DNA of 64,000 nucleotides from Oceanimonas baumannii (GCF_002245495.1 NZ_NQJF01000016.1:1-64000), one strand, 5' to 3'. Positions 37,394-47,090 are shown, counted from the first letter of the stretch. Numbers and translations are program-made. Notes: generated from the sequence alone by a model not told the origin.

Positions 37394-37941
37394 ACAAGAC
37401 CCTGACCGCCCTGGCCGCCTTAGCTCCGGTCGCCGCCTTTGCTCACCCCGGCCATGGTGAGGCCAGTCTTACCGCCGGCCTGCTGCACCCCGTGACGGGG
37501 TGGGATCATCTGTTGGCCATGATGGCCGTGGGCATGCTGGCCATGGCTGGCAAAAGTCAGGCGGGCTGGCGACTGCCGCTGGCCTTTGTGGTGGCCATGG
37601 TAGCGGGGGCTGCGCTGGGCATAGCTGGCCTGGCTCTGCCGGTGGTAGAGCCGGTGATACTGGCTTCCATGGTGGTGTTGGGTGGCCTGCTTGCTGCAAG
37701 TATGGTTAATACGGGCAACGGTTTGGTACTGCTATGTGCCTTGTTTGGATTGTTTCATGGCAATGCTCATGGTCTGGAAGCCCCAGCATCCGGCTCGGTG
37801 GTGTCGTTTATCAGTGGCTTTGTGCTAACTAGCGGCCTGTTACATGGAGTTGGCTGGCTTGCCGCCCGCCATTGGCACGATGTTCTGTTGCGAGTATTTG
37901 GTTTTGCTGTAGCGGGTGTTGGTCTGCTGGCAGCGATCTGA
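37390..37941 (+). CDS. ureJ: HupE/UreJ-family nickel permease
   Basis: 183 residues with a signal peptide or first helix ending AFAHPGHGE, then about six helices. The metal-binding [17 protein letters not shown] motif in the second segment is characteristic of HupE/UreJ proteins, and a second histidine-rich stretch ([13 protein letters not shown]) follows. The family imports nickel or cobalt. It is coupled to ureG by an ATGA overlap and ends the urease operon. Confidence 0.93.
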   Translation: MNKTLTALAALAPVAAFAHPGHGEASLTAGLLHPVTGWDHLLAMMAVGMLAMAGKSQAGWRLPLAFVVAMVAGAALGIAGLALPVVEPVILASMVVLGGLLAASMVNTGNGLVLLCALFGLFHGNAHGLEAPASGSVVSFISGFVLTSGLLHGVGWLAARHWHDVLLRVFGFAVAGVGLLAAI

Positions 37942-37973
37942 CATTGCTTTTAATCAGGCAGCGAGGAAATACC

Positions 37974-38048
37974 ATGAATTCCAATTTTCTACTGCTGCCT
38001 GCATTCAGGCATGGCTTTCTGCTTCCTGTTCATTTTATCTATGCCTAA
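37974..38048 (+). CDS. Possible 24-residue leader or small protein
   Basis: ATG at 37974 with GCGAGGAAATACC upstream, a credible ribosome site, encodes MNSNFLLLPAFRHGFLLPVH and four more residues before TAA at 38046-38048. It is hydrophobic with two His. It lies between ureJ and the purine permease. No family is known; it may be a chance frame. Confidence 0.25.
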   Translation: MNSNFLLLPAFRHGFLLPVHFIYA

Positions 38049-38229
38049 CTTTCGCTGACGAAACATGAGTATGAAAAATGAATAATAAGCGCTCGAAGGG
38101 CACATAGGTATCATGCCGTAGCGCGCCTCTCCACGCTTTGCTTTTCATGCCGGTAAATCTTGCCTGCGTTGCCAAAAGAGCCAATTGAACCGATAATTTT
38201 GGCTTCCCCCCCTTTAGAGTTGTTTCCTC

Positions 38230-39522
38230 ATGCTTGAACAATATTTCCGGCTCAAAGAACTCAACACCAATGTACGTCAGGAAGTGGTGGCGGGTGTGAC
38301 TACTTTCCTGACCATGGCTTATATCATTTTCGTGAATCCGGCCATTCTGTCGGAAGCGGGCATGGATTATGGTGCCGTGTTTGTGGCCACTTGTCTGGCG
38401 GCGGCGTTTGGTTGTTTTATCATGGGGCTGGCGGCCAATTATCCCATTGCCCTGGCACCCGGCATGGGGCTGAATGCCTTTTTCACGTATACGGTCGTGC
38501 TGACCGAGGGCTACAGCTGGCAAAGTGCGCTGGGTGCGGTGTTTTTCTCCGGCTGTTTGTTTGTGTTGCTCAGTCTGTTCAAGGTGCGGGAGTGGATCAT
38601 CAACGCGATCCCTGCGCCGCTCAAACTGGGCATTGCCGCCGGCATAGGCCTGTTTCTGGCGCTGGTAGGCTTGAAAAGTGCCGGTATTATTGTGGATCAT
38701 CCTGCCACGCTGGTTGGCCTGGGGGATATTACCGGTCTGCAGGCAGGGCTGGCGGTGCTCGGTTTTTTCCTGATTATCGGCATGGCTGCCCGGGGCATGC
38801 GTGGTGCCGTGATGATCGGTATTCTGGCGATCACCGGCCTGGGGCTGGCTTTTGGTGACGTGGAATATCAAGGCATTGTTTCGGCACCGCCTTCTATTAT
38901 GCCTACCTTGATGCAACTCGATATTGCCGGTGCCTTTAATGTGGGTATGTTGTCGGTTATTTTTGCCTTTCTGTTTGTAGACCTGTTTGATACTTCCGGC
39001 ACTCTGATTGCTGTGGCCCAGCGTGCCAGACTACTGGACGAACAAGGCCGGCTGCCACGCCTGAGCCGTGCATTGCTGGCCGACAGCAGTGCTTCCATTG
39101 CCGGCTCTGTTCTGGGCACGTCCACCACCACTTCTTATGTGGAAAGCGCCGCCGGCGTGGCCGTGGGCGGTCGCAGTGGTCTGACGGCGGTGGTGACTGG
39201 CCTGATGTTTATTGCCGCGCTGTTGTTTTCTCCGCTGGCGGGCATGGTACCTGCCTATGCGACCGCCGGTGCACTGGTATATGTGGCGGTGCTGATGATG
39301 GCTCAGCTGGCGCTGTTGCACTGGGATGACATCACAGAAGCCGTGCCCGCTGTGGTGGTACTGGTGATGATGCCTTTCACCTTTTCCATTGCCCACGGCA
39401 TTGCTTTTGGTTTTATCAGTTTTGTGGGCGTCAAGGTGTTGTCTGGTCGTGCCAGTGAAGTCAGCCCTGTAGTCTGGGCCCTGGCGGTGCTGTTTGCTCT
39501 TAAGTTCGCCGTGGGCATCTGA
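38230..39522 (+). CDS. NCS2 purine permease (AzgA/AdeP/GhxP type)
   Basis: 430 residues, about thirteen membrane segments. MLEQYFRLKELNTNVRQEVVAGVTTFLTMAYI at the N-terminus and NPAILSEAGMDYGAVFVATCLAAAFG are diagnostic of the AzgA-like branch, as are ALAPGMGLNAFFTYTVV and the GTSTTTSYVESAAGVAVGGRSGLTAV signature. E. coli members of this branch import adenine (AdeP, AdeQ) or guanine/hypoxanthine (GhxP, GhxQ) with protons; the sequence alone does not separate these. It lies after the urease operon, which could help when purine nitrogen is used as urea, but it is not obviously co-transcribed. A terminator follows its stop. Confidence 0.9.
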   Translation: MLEQYFRLKELNTNVRQEVVAGVTTFLTMAYIIFVNPAILSEAGMDYGAVFVATCLAAAFGCFIMGLAANYPIALAPGMGLNAFFTYTVVLTEGYSWQSALGAVFFSGCLFVLLSLFKVREWIINAIPAPLKLGIAAGIGLFLALVGLKSAGIIVDHPATLVGLGDITGLQAGLAVLGFFLIIGMAARGMRGAVMIGILAITGLGLAFGDVEYQGIVSAPPSIMPTLMQLDIAGAFNVGMLSVIFAFLFVDLFDTSGTLIAVAQRARLLDEQGRLPRLSRALLADSSASIAGSVLGTSTTTSYVESAAGVAVGGRSGLTAVVTGLMFIAALLFSPLAGMVPAYATAGALVYVAVLMMAQLALLHWDDITEAVPAVVVLVMMPFTFSIAHGIAFGFISFVGVKVLSGRASEVSPVVWALAVLFALKFAVGI

Positions 39523-39524
39523 TG

Positions 39525-39552
39525 AAAAGGGGTCGGCATTCGGCCCCTTTTT
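39525..39552 (+). terminator. Rho-independent terminator after purine permease
   Basis: An 11-bp stem AAAAGGGGTCG/CGGCCCCTTTT with one U-G pair and a 5-base loop, then T residues. It separates the permease from the htpG promoter. Confidence 0.85.
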
Positions 39553-39563
39553 CTGTTCCGGGG

Positions 39564-39591
39564 CTTGAAATCCGGTACGGCACCCCCATCT
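39564..39591 (+). promoter_or_regulatory. Sigma-32 heat-shock promoter of htpG
   Basis: CTTGAAA at 39564-39570 and CCCCATCT at 39584-39591, 13 bases apart, match the RpoH consensus (CTTGAAA, 11-16 bases, CCCCATNT) exactly. Transcription should begin near 39598, about 30 bases before the htpG ATG. Confidence 0.95.
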
Positions 39592-39628
39592 TTCTGGCTG
39601 TAGGTTAACCCAAGCAAGGAACATCAAG

Positions 39629-41545
39629 ATGACCGAAGCCGTGCACACCGAAACTCATGGTTTTCAAACCGAAGTTAAACAGCTGCTCAGCCTGATGGCG
39701 CACAGCCTCTATTCCAATAAAGAGGTATTTCTGCGTGAACTGGTGTCGAACGCCGCCGATGCGGCCGACAAACTCCGTTTCAAGGCACTGTCCAACAGTG
39801 AGCTGTTCGAAAACGATGGCAACCTGCGGGTACGCCTGGTAATCGATAAAGACAATAAAACCCTGACCATTTCTGATAACGGCATCGGCATGAGCCGTGA
39901 TGATGTGATTGAACACCTGGGTACTATTGCCAAGTCGGGCACCAAGGCCTTTTTCAGTCAGCTGTCCGGCGATCAGGCCAAAGATTCCCAGCTGATTGGC
40001 CAGTTCGGTGTGGGCTTCTACTCCGCCTTTATTGTGGCTGACAAGGTTACTGTGGAAACCCGTGCTGCCGGAGAAGACAGCAACCGGGGAGTTCGTTGGG
40101 AGTCCGATGGTGATGGCAGCTTTACCGTGGCCGATATTGAAAAAACCGGCCGTGGTACCGATGTGATTTTGCATCTGCGCGAAGGGGAAGAAGAGTTTCT
40201 CGATGACTGGCGTCTGCGCAGCATTATCGGGAAATACTCGGATCACATCAGCATTGCCGTGGAAATGTGGAAAGACGGTGAGCCGGAGCAGACCGACGAA
40301 GAAGGTAATGTTACCGCTGCCGCCACCGACGGCGAGTGGGAGCAGGTGAACAAGGCCACCGCGCTCTGGACCCGTGCCAAAGGGGACATCAGTGATGAGG
40401 AATATCAGGAGTTTTACAAGCATATTTCTCACGACTGGCAGGATGCCCTGGCCTGGAGCCATAACAAGGTAGAAGGCAATCAGGAATATACCAGCCTGCT
40501 CTATGTGCCTGCCAAGGCCCCGTTTGATTTGTATAACCGCGAGCAGAGTCACGGTCTTAAGCTGTATGTACAGCGGGTGTTCATTATGGATGACGCCGAG
40601 CAGTTTATGCCCACCTATCTGCGCTTTGTAAAAGGGGTACTCGACTCCAACGATCTGCCGCTGAACGTGTCTCGTGAAATTCTGCAGGACAATAAAGTTA
40701 CCGCGCAGCTGCGCAAGGCCTGCACCAAGCGGGTACTGAGCATGCTGGAGCAAATGGCCAAAAACGATGCCGACAAATACCAGGGTTTCTGGAAAGAGTT
40801 CGGTAACGTGCTGAAAGAAGGCCCGGCGGAAGACTACGGCAACCGGGAACAAATTGCCGGTCTGCTGCGTTTTGCCAGCACCCATAACGACTCTGACGCT
40901 CAGACCGTGTCGCTGAGCGATTACCTTGAGCGGATGAAGGAAGGTCAGGACAAGATCTACTATATCACCGCCGACAGTTATGCCGCCGCCAGCCACAGCC
41001 CGCACCTGGAAATCTTCCGCAAGAAGGGCATTGAAGTGCTGCTGATGTGGGAGCGGGTGGACGAGTGGCTGATGAACCACCTGAGCGACTTCCAGGACAA
41101 ACAATTTGTCTCCGTGACCAAAGGCGAGCTGGATCTGGGCGAGCTGGATGACGAAGAAACCAAAAAAGCCCAGGAAGAAGCCAAAGAAGCGCTGAAGCCA
41201 TTGCTGGAGCGGGTACAGACGGCGCTGGGTGACGAAGTGAAGGAAGTGCGTCTGACCCATCGTCTGACCAGCACCCCGTCTTGTGTGGTGGCCGGTGAGC
41301 ACGACATGAGTACCCAGATGATCAAGCTGATGCGTGCCGCCGGTCAGCCGGTACCGGAGCAGAAATACGTTCTGGAGCTGAATCCCGAGCACAGCCTGGT
41401 GAAAAAGCTGGAAAGCCTGGGCGAGGGTGAGCAGTTTAACGAATGGTCCAAACTTCTGCTGGAGCAGGCTCAGCTTGCCGAGCAAGGAGGCTTGAAAGAC
41501 CCCGCTGCCTTCGTGGCCCGGGTTAACCGCCTGCTGCTTGACTGA
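39629..41545 (+). CDS. htpG: Hsp90 chaperone HtpG
   Basis: 638 residues, normal length. The ATP-binding N domain has [14 protein letters not shown], the catalytic Glu near the start of helix 2, [11 protein letters not shown] and the [17 protein letters not shown] glycine-rich lid. The middle domain has the catalytic-loop Arg region ([26 protein letters not shown] and [11 protein letters not shown]), and the C-terminal dimerisation domain is complete. AAGGAACATCAAG precedes the ATG. It acts in the cytosol with DnaK in remodelling client proteins. The perfect sigma-32 promoter shows heat-shock control. A terminator follows. Confidence 0.97.
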   Translation: MTEAVHTETHGFQTEVKQLLSLMAHSLYSNKEVFLRELVSNAADAADKLRFKALSNSELFENDGNLRVRLVIDKDNKTLTISDNGIGMSRDDVIEHLGTIAKSGTKAFFSQLSGDQAKDSQLIGQFGVGFYSAFIVADKVTVETRAAGEDSNRGVRWESDGDGSFTVADIEKTGRGTDVILHLREGEEEFLDDWRLRSIIGKYSDHISIAVEMWKDGEPEQTDEEGNVTAAATDGEWEQVNKATALWTRAKGDISDEEYQEFYKHISHDWQDALAWSHNKVEGNQEYTSLLYVPAKAPFDLYNREQSHGLKLYVQRVFIMDDAEQFMPTYLRFVKGVLDSNDLPLNVSREILQDNKVTAQLRKACTKRVLSMLEQMAKNDADKYQGFWKEFGNVLKEGPAEDYGNREQIAGLLRFASTHNDSDAQTVSLSDYLERMKEGQDKIYYITADSYAAASHSPHLEIFRKKGIEVLLMWERVDEWLMNHLSDFQDKQFVSVTKGELDLGELDDEETKKAQEEAKEALKPLLERVQTALGDEVKEVRLTHRLTSTPSCVVAGEHDMSTQMIKLMRAAGQPVPEQKYVLELNPEHSLVKKLESLGEGEQFNEWSKLLLEQAQLAEQGGLKDPAAFVARVNRLLLD

Positions 41546-41569
41546 TAACAGCTGACTTCTGTTAGTAGC

Positions 41570-41597
41570 AAACCCGGCCCTGAGCCGGGTTTTTTTG
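41570..41597 (+). terminator. Rho-independent terminator after htpG
   Basis: Stem AAACCCGGC/GCCGGGTTT with loop CCTGA and a T run. Confidence 0.9.
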
Positions 41598-41683
41598 CTG
41601 CTTATATAATCAATAGGTCTAACAGTCTTTGCTGTTACTTGTTCCTATGCCGGTGTCATGCCACAATCGAGCGCAATTTATGA

Positions 41684-42355
<672 letters not shown>

Positions 42356-42368
42356 GCTTTTATTGTGC

Positions 42369-42397
42369 AAGCCGGACCTGTTAAGGTCCGGCTTTTT
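42369..42397 (+). terminator. Rho-independent terminator after adk
   Basis: A 10-bp stem AAGCCGGACC/GGTCCGGCTT, loop TGTTAA, then TTT. Confidence 0.9.
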
Positions 42398-42423
42398 GTT
42401 GTTGATAAAAGGCAGGTAACAAG

Positions 42424-43392
42424 GTGAAAACAGGTGTTTTACTGGTGAACCTGGGAACGCCTTCCGCTCCGACGTCTGCTGCGGTAAAGGCTTTTCTCAG
42501 TCAGTTTCTGCACGATCACCGGGTGGTGGATTTACCCCGCTCGCTGTGGTGTCCCTTATTGCATGGCATTATTCTGCCGTTTCGCGCTCCCAAAGTTGCC
42601 AAGCTCTATCAGTCTATCTGGTGGCCTGATGGCTCCCCCTTGATGGTTGTCAGCCGCCGCCAGCAGGCTGCATTACAGCAGGCACTGCAGGATGAGGGCA
42701 TTGATATGCCGGTTGCGCTGGGTATGAGTTATGGCGAACCGTCCATCGGTTCGGCCTGGCAGCAGCTTAAAGAGCAAGGTACAGACAGAGTGATAGTGTT
42801 GCCGCTTTATCCGCAATACTCTGTCAGCACCACGGCATCGGTATTTGACAGCTGGGCCAGACTGATGAAAAAAGAGCGGCGGATGCCGGCGCTGCGGTTT
42901 GTGCATGATTACCATGACTTCAGCGGCTATATTCAGGCGCTGGCCGATTCAGTACGGGCTCACTGGGAGGCCCATGGCCGTGGCGACATGCTGCTGCTTT
43001 CTTACCATGGTATCCCCAAGCGTTTTGAAAATGAGGGGGATCCCTATGGTCAGCAATGCCATCGTACCTCCGAGTTGCTGGCGCAGGCACTGGAGCTTGA
43101 GCCTCACCAGTGGCGCACAACCTTTCAGTCCCGTTTTGGCCGGGAAGAATGGTTAAAGCCCTACACCGATAAAACCATGGAAAAGCTGCCGCAGGAAGGG
43201 ATTAAAAAGCTGGATGTGATTTGCCCGGCCTTTTCTGCCGACTGCCTGGAGACGCTCGAAGAGATCGCCGAGCAAAACCAGGAACTTTTTCTCAAGGCGG
43301 GGGGAGAGCAGTATCATTACATTCCTGCCCTGAACGATAATCAGGCCCATATCAGAATGATGGTGGATCTGGTTTGCCGGGAGCTGGCGTAA
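42424..43392 (+). CDS. hemH: Ferrochelatase
   Basis: 322 residues from GTG at 42424 (GGCAGGTAACAAG upstream). N-terminus KTGVLLVNLGTPSAP, WWPDGSPL in the porphyrin cleft, VLPLYPQYSVSTTASV, the catalytic histidine in LLSYHGIPKRF and the conserved VICPAFSADCLETLEEI segment. It inserts ferrous iron into protoporphyrin IX, the last step of haem b synthesis, relevant here to the pentaheme TorC. The terminator after adk suggests a promoter of its own. Confidence 0.96.
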   Translation: MKTGVLLVNLGTPSAPTSAAVKAFLSQFLHDHRVVDLPRSLWCPLLHGIILPFRAPKVAKLYQSIWWPDGSPLMVVSRRQQAALQQALQDEGIDMPVALGMSYGEPSIGSAWQQLKEQGTDRVIVLPLYPQYSVSTTASVFDSWARLMKKERRMPALRFVHDYHDFSGYIQALADSVRAHWEAHGRGDMLLLSYHGIPKRFENEGDPYGQQCHRTSELLAQALELEPHQWRTTFQSRFGREEWLKPYTDKTMEKLPQEGIKKLDVICPAFSADCLETLEEIAEQNQELFLKAGGEQYHYIPALNDNQAHIRMMVDLVCRELA

Positions 43393-43449
43393 ACCTGATC
43401 TTGTCTGCTACTTCTTGCTCCCGGTAACGGGGTGAAGCCTGGCCCAGAG

Positions 43450-43482
43450 CCGGCGTTGCTTAGCTGCAGCGCCGGTTTTTTT
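43450..43482 (+). terminator. Rho-independent terminator after hemH
   Basis: A 10-bp stem CCGGCGTTGC/GCAGCGCCGG with one G-U pair, a 6-base loop and seven T. Confidence 0.88.
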
Positions 43483-43494
43483 ATTACCTTAATA

Positions 43495-43884
43495 TCAATG
43501 CAACGGGCTGGCAGGTGCTGACGGGCCGATCACAAAAAGGCGTCCGTTTGCTTGCCGACTGCTCAAAAAGGTTCCATCTTGCTCTTGCCAGCAGATCACG
43601 GCGGCGATTGCCGGGCTGCTGAGTGCCCGCTGCAGCTGGGCGGCTGTTAACCGGTGCGCATCGATAATGCGGGCCGGATCAAGGCCGGCGGCAATCATGG
43701 TCTGGCGGCACAGCCGGCCCGGGGCATTGGCGACAACAATCCAGCCGGTGTTGGCCCGGCTGAGGGCAGAAAGGCGTGCGAGCACACCGGTCTGTACAGC
43801 CATGGCGGGTGTGGCACAGCGGGGAGACAGTGTGTCTTGCCGGGAGATCAGTGCCTGCTTGCGGGTTAATGAAAAGTTCATCAT
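43495..43884 (-). CDS. sulA: SulA-like cell division inhibitor (SOS)
   Basis: 129 residues. The central region (GVLARLSALSRANTGWIVVA, then PGRLCRQTMIAAGLDPARII, then AQLQRALSSPAIAAVICWQE) follows the RecA-fold pattern of SulA: an inhibitor that binds FtsZ and blocks septation after DNA damage. The N-terminus (about 25 residues) is basic and divergent, as in other SulA proteins. A consensus LexA box lies 25 bases upstream of the start. There is no lexA beside it, unlike the lexA-sulA pairs of pseudomonads. Two ATG codons (43884, 43881) are equally possible. Confidence 0.8.
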   Translation of the reverse strand: MMNFSLTRKQALISRQDTLSPRCATPAMAVQTGVLARLSALSRANTGWIVVANAPGRLCRQTMIAAGLDPARIIDAHRLTAAQLQRALSSPAIAAVICWQEQDGTFLSSRQANGRLFVIGPSAPASPLH

Positions 43885-43908
43885 GGTACGGCCCTGCCTG
43901 TTGCGATA

Positions 43909-43924
43909 CTGTTTATATATACAG
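43909..43924 (-). promoter_or_regulatory. LexA box of the sulA-like gene
   Basis: CTGTTTATATATACAG, flanked by TA on both sides, differs from the ideal LexA site at one position. It is centred about 32 bases from the SulA-like start on the minus strand. Confidence 0.9.
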
Positions 43925-43956
43925 TATTCACCAAAGGCGGATTGGTCAATAATTAA

Positions 43957-43972
43957 CTGTATAAATTTACAG
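43957..43972 (+). promoter_or_regulatory. Second LexA box, facing the DUF4250 gene
   Basis: CTGTATAAATTTACAG has perfect CTGT/ACAG half-sites with an AT-only centre. It ends 13 bases before the ATG at 43986, so bound LexA would block either transcription initiation or the first transcribed bases. Confidence 0.85.
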
Positions 43973-43985
43973 TGTTGGAGGCGTA

Positions 43986-44186
43986 ATGGACAGAACGCAA
44001 CTGGAACGCATGGATATTCATATGGTGCTGAGTATTGTCAATGAAAAGCTGCGTATTGAATGCGACAGCCTGGATGCATTGCTGGCACGCTATGAGCTGG
44101 ATGGTGGCTGGCTGGCAGCACGGATGGCGATGATTGGTTACCGTTATGACAGCCACAGTAATCAGTTCCGTAGTGCGGGAAAGTAA
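43986..44186 (+). CDS. DUF4250 family small protein under LexA control
   Basis: 66 residues: MDRTQLERMDIHMVLSIVNE, then LRIECDSLDALLARYELDGG and a C-terminal IGYRYDSHSNQF. The pattern MD..MLLSI.N.KLR...SLD.L...Y.......L...IGY.Y....NQF is that of DUF4250, a small helical family of unknown function. GGAGGCGTA gives a strong ribosome site. A LexA box lies immediately upstream and a second one, for the divergent sulA-like gene, lies 33 bases further, so the protein belongs to the SOS response here. A terminator follows. Confidence 0.85.
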   Translation: MDRTQLERMDIHMVLSIVNEKLRIECDSLDALLARYELDGGWLAARMAMIGYRYDSHSNQFRSAGK

Positions 44187-44214
44187 ACCCGGGGCATGAT
44201 CTTGCACTGATCCT

Positions 44215-44241
44215 ACCGGACTGTCATAGTCCGGTTTTTTG
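44215..44241 (+). terminator. Rho-independent terminator after DUF4250 gene
   Basis: 8-bp stem ACCGGACT/AGTCCGGT, loop GTCAT, then six T. Confidence 0.9.
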
Positions 44242-44257
44242 TTTTCAGGAGAAAATA

Positions 44258-44911
44258 ATGGACGCAGATTTCTGGCATGAGCGCTGGCAGAGCGCACGTA
44301 TTGGCTTTCATCAGGCGGACATTAATGCGCACCTGCAACAGTACTGGCAACATACTGACGCCGAAGCCGGCGATGAAGTGCTGGTGCCCCTGTGTGGCAA
44401 GAGCCACGATATGCGCTGGCTGGCGCAGCAGGGGCATGCGGTGGCCGGATTTGAATTGTCACCGGTCGCGGTAAATGACTTCTTTGCTGAAGCCGGATTA
44501 ACGCCTTCCTGTAAAGAAGAAGGCCCTCTTTTATGCTGGCAACAGGGGCCTTTCAGCCTTTATCAAGGGGATTTTTTTAAGGCCGGACAGCTTGGACTGA
44601 CCTTTAAGCTGGCTTACGACAGAGCAGCACTGATTGCCCTGCCGCCGGATATGCGCCCGGCATATGCTGAGCTGATGGCAGGCTTAATGGCAGCAGGGGG
44701 ACGGGTGCTGCTGGTGACGGTGGATCACGATTCAAAGCAGGATCAGACCCCTCCGTTTGCGGTGGCCGAGGCTGAGGTGAGGGCCTTGTTCGAGCCGTAT
44801 TTTGAACTGAAGGTTCTGGAGCAAACGCATGCCGGCGAGCTGCACCGTCGGGTAGCCTCGGGTGAATGCAGCTATTTTGATGAACTGTGTTATTTGCTGA
44901 CACGACGCTGA
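44258..44911 (+). CDS. tpm: Thiopurine S-methyltransferase
   Basis: 217 residues. The N-terminus MDADFWHERWQSARIGFHQADIN is typical, with VLVPLCGKSHDMRWLAQQGH (SAM motif I), GFELSPVAVNDFF, and YDRAALIALPPDMRPAYAELM. It methylates thiols and, in marine and soil gammaproteobacteria, selenium and tellurium oxyanions. CAGGAGAAAATA precedes the ATG at 44258. A single gene between terminators. Confidence 0.93.
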   Translation: MDADFWHERWQSARIGFHQADINAHLQQYWQHTDAEAGDEVLVPLCGKSHDMRWLAQQGHAVAGFELSPVAVNDFFAEAGLTPSCKEEGPLLCWQQGPFSLYQGDFFKAGQLGLTFKLAYDRAALIALPPDMRPAYAELMAGLMAAGGRVLLVTVDHDSKQDQTPPFAVAEAEVRALFEPYFELKVLEQTHAGELHRRVASGECSYFDELCYLLTRR

Positions 44912-44969
44912 GCAGTTGTTCACTATTATGACAAATCAGTTAACGAGATGTGACATTGCCCCGATTTTT

Positions 44970-44992
44970 GAGTATTTGGTAGTGTAATACTC
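44970..44992. promoter_or_regulatory. 7-bp inverted repeat, possible operator
   Basis: GAGTATT at 44970-44976 and AATACTC at 44986-44992 with a 9-base centre, 140 bases upstream of the YjiH-type gene. The symmetry and position fit a dimeric repressor site; no T run follows, so it is not a terminator. Confidence 0.4.
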
Positions 44993-45131
44993 TGCCTTGT
45001 TCTTTCCGTGCAAAACCTTTATCTGTAAAATAACCATTCATCATGCGCAATCTTCGGTGAGATGTTATGCGCTGGTTTGGTTTTTTTATGCATTAACTGC
45101 CGTTGGCAGAGCCGGGAGGCAAGGAGTTTTT

Positions 45132-46499
45132 ATGGAAAAAGCGCTGGCGGGCCAGAGTAGTAGTAGTATTCGTAACTGGTTGATGTTCTTACTGCCATCA
45201 CTGGCGGGGTTGCTGTTGTTTATGACACCCGTTGCCTGGCAGGGGGACATTACCATTATGATTGCGGTGCTGGCCAAGAGCGTGCAGGGAATGCTGGCTG
45301 AGCAATTGCCTGCGGTAGTTACCGGACTGATCGTATTGTCTGCCCTGCTGACGCTGCTGGGCAGCCTGATGAAACCAGTCTGGCTGCTGAACAGTGCTTT
45401 TCTGAATACACTGTTTAATGTGCGTCCCGTCTGGCTTGTCAGCCGCCTGCTGGGGGCACTGTTTGTGCTGCTGGTGCACTTTCAGATCGGACCAGAGCTG
45501 TTATACAGCGGCGATACCGGTGGCCTGGTGCTGAATGATCTGCTGCCGGTGTTATTTTCGGTATTTATCTTCGCCGGCCTGTTATTGCCGTTGTTGCTTG
45601 ATTTTGGCTTGCTGGAGCTGGTTGGAACCTTGTTGACCCGCATTATGAGACCTGTGTTCCGTTTGCCCGGGCGCTCGGCGGTAGATTGCATGGCATCCTG
45701 GCTGGGGGACGGCAGTGTCGGTATTTTGCTGACCAGCAAACAATATGAAGGTCATCACTATACACAACGGGAAGCGGCCGTTATCGGGACCACTTTTTCT
45801 GCCGTATCCATCACGTTCAGCCTGGTAGTGCTGGCGCAGGTGAAGCTGGAACACATGTTTTTACCTTTCTACGGTGCCGTTTGTCTGGCCGGGGTGGTGG
45901 CAGCCATCGTTGTGCCGCGGTTGCCGCCGCTGTGCTGGAAAAAAGACACCTTTATTAATGGTGAATCCCGCCCTGCAGATGCCGAAGTGACACCTGAAGG
46001 TTACTCGCGGCTGAAGCATGGTATCAGTCTGGCATTGGCCCGGGCCGGTAAGGTGGAAAGCCTGGGACAGGTTGTCCGCGCCGGTGTGCATAATGCACTC
46101 GACATGCTGCTGGGGGTGCTGCCGGTGGTGATGGCGTTCGGCACTATTGCGCTGGTCGTGGCCGAAACCACGCCACTGTTCAGCTGGCTGGGCGTTCCCT
46201 TTGTACCGCTACTGGAACTGCTGGGTATTCCCGAGGCGGCCGCGGCGTCTCAGACCATAGTGGTGGGGTTTGCCGATATGTTTATTCCGGCCATTCTGGC
46301 GAGCTCGATAGAAAGCGACATGACCCGCTTTGTGATTGCTGCGCTGTCGGTGACACAGCTGATTTACATGTCGGAAGTCGGGGCCCTGTTGCTGGGCAGT
46401 AAAATACCGGTCAACCTGCTTGAGCTGTTTGTCATCTTCCTGATGCGTACCCTGGTTACCCTGCCGGTTATTGCCATGGTTGCCCATCTGGTATTCTGA
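45132..46499 (+). CDS. YjiH-family membrane protein with nucleoside-recognition (Gate) domains
   Basis: 455 residues from ATG at 45132 with AAGGAG 7 bases upstream; open sequence before it has no family support. About ten helices. The Gate-type segments are FRLPGRSAVDCMASWLGDGSVGILLTSKQYEGHHYTQREAAVI and the second half near VRAGVHNALDMLLGVLPVVMAFGTIALVV; IYMSEVGALLLGSKIPV closes it. YjiH relatives are transporters of unknown substrate; the Gate domain occurs in nucleoside transporters and spore maturation proteins. An inverted repeat upstream may be its operator. Confidence 0.85.
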   Translation: MEKALAGQSSSSIRNWLMFLLPSLAGLLLFMTPVAWQGDITIMIAVLAKSVQGMLAEQLPAVVTGLIVLSALLTLLGSLMKPVWLLNSAFLNTLFNVRPVWLVSRLLGALFVLLVHFQIGPELLYSGDTGGLVLNDLLPVLFSVFIFAGLLLPLLLDFGLLELVGTLLTRIMRPVFRLPGRSAVDCMASWLGDGSVGILLTSKQYEGHHYTQREAAVIGTTFSAVSITFSLVVLAQVKLEHMFLPFYGAVCLAGVVAAIVVPRLPPLCWKKDTFINGESRPADAEVTPEGYSRLKHGISLALARAGKVESLGQVVRAGVHNALDMLLGVLPVVMAFGTIALVVAETTPLFSWLGVPFVPLLELLGIPEAAAASQTIVVGFADMFIPAILASSIESDMTRFVIAALSVTQLIYMSEVGALLLGSKIPVNLLELFVIFLMRTLVTLPVIAMVAHLVF

Positions 46500-46550
46500 T
46501 AGCAGCGGTGCTTCTATACTTCGGCTAAACAAGGATGGATGGGAGCACTT

Positions 46551-47087
46551 ATGTATCAGGGAGTATTGCATTTCTGGTTTGAAAGCCTGAAACCAGCCGA
46601 ATGGTGGCAAAAGGACAAGGCGCTGGATACTGATATTGGCCGGCGCTTTGGCCTGTTGCACACGCAGGCGTGTAAAGGTGAATTATTTGAGTGGCGTGCG
46701 CAGGCCCTTGGGCGGCTGGCCGAAATTATTGTGCTGGATCAGTTTTCTCGCAATATATACCGGGGCAGGGCAGAGGCGTTTGCCGCCGATGGTATGGCGC
46801 TGGCACTGGCGCAGGAGGCCATTAGCGGGGGAGCAGAACGAGAACTGACGCCTTATCAGCGGTTGTTTTTGTATATGCCCTTTATGCACAGTGAGTCACT
46901 GAAAGTACATGATCAGGGAATGCCACTGTTTGAACGGCTGGGGTTGGCTGACAGCCTGGATTTTGAATACCGGCACCGGGATATTATTGCCCGTTTCGGT
47001 CGTTACCCCCACCGTAATGCGATTCTTGGTCGCCCATCCACTCCTGAAGAGCTGGCTTTTCTGACCCAGCCGGGCTCGGGCTTCTGA
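46551..47087 (+). CDS. DUF924 family protein
   Basis: 178 residues from ATG at 46551 (GGGAG 6 bases upstream; an ATG at 46539 is weaker). DUF924 motifs are clear: VLHFWFESLKPAEWW at the start, LAEIIVLDQFSRNIYRG, the PFMHSE helix and the end FGRYPHRNAILGRPSTPEE. All-helical TPR-like fold, cytosolic, no established function. It ends at a strong bidirectional terminator facing the DUF2057 gene. Confidence 0.92.
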   Translation: MYQGVLHFWFESLKPAEWWQKDKALDTDIGRRFGLLHTQACKGELFEWRAQALGRLAEIIVLDQFSRNIYRGRAEAFAADGMALALAQEAISGGAERELTPYQRLFLYMPFMHSESLKVHDQGMPLFERLGLADSLDFEYRHRDIIARFGRYPHRNAILGRPSTPEELAFLTQPGSGF

Positions 47088-47090
47088 AAC

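Noticed and set aside
37942-38229. Purine riboswitch before the purine permease
   Set aside because: No conserved three-way junction core or loop sequences of the xpt-type aptamer were seen.
39605-41485. Very long open frame antisense to htpG (over 600 codons); similar ones antisense to torA, ureD-ureC and tcyP
   Set aside because: They mirror the codon structure of strongly conserved genes on the other strand, have no family features and no ribosome sites.
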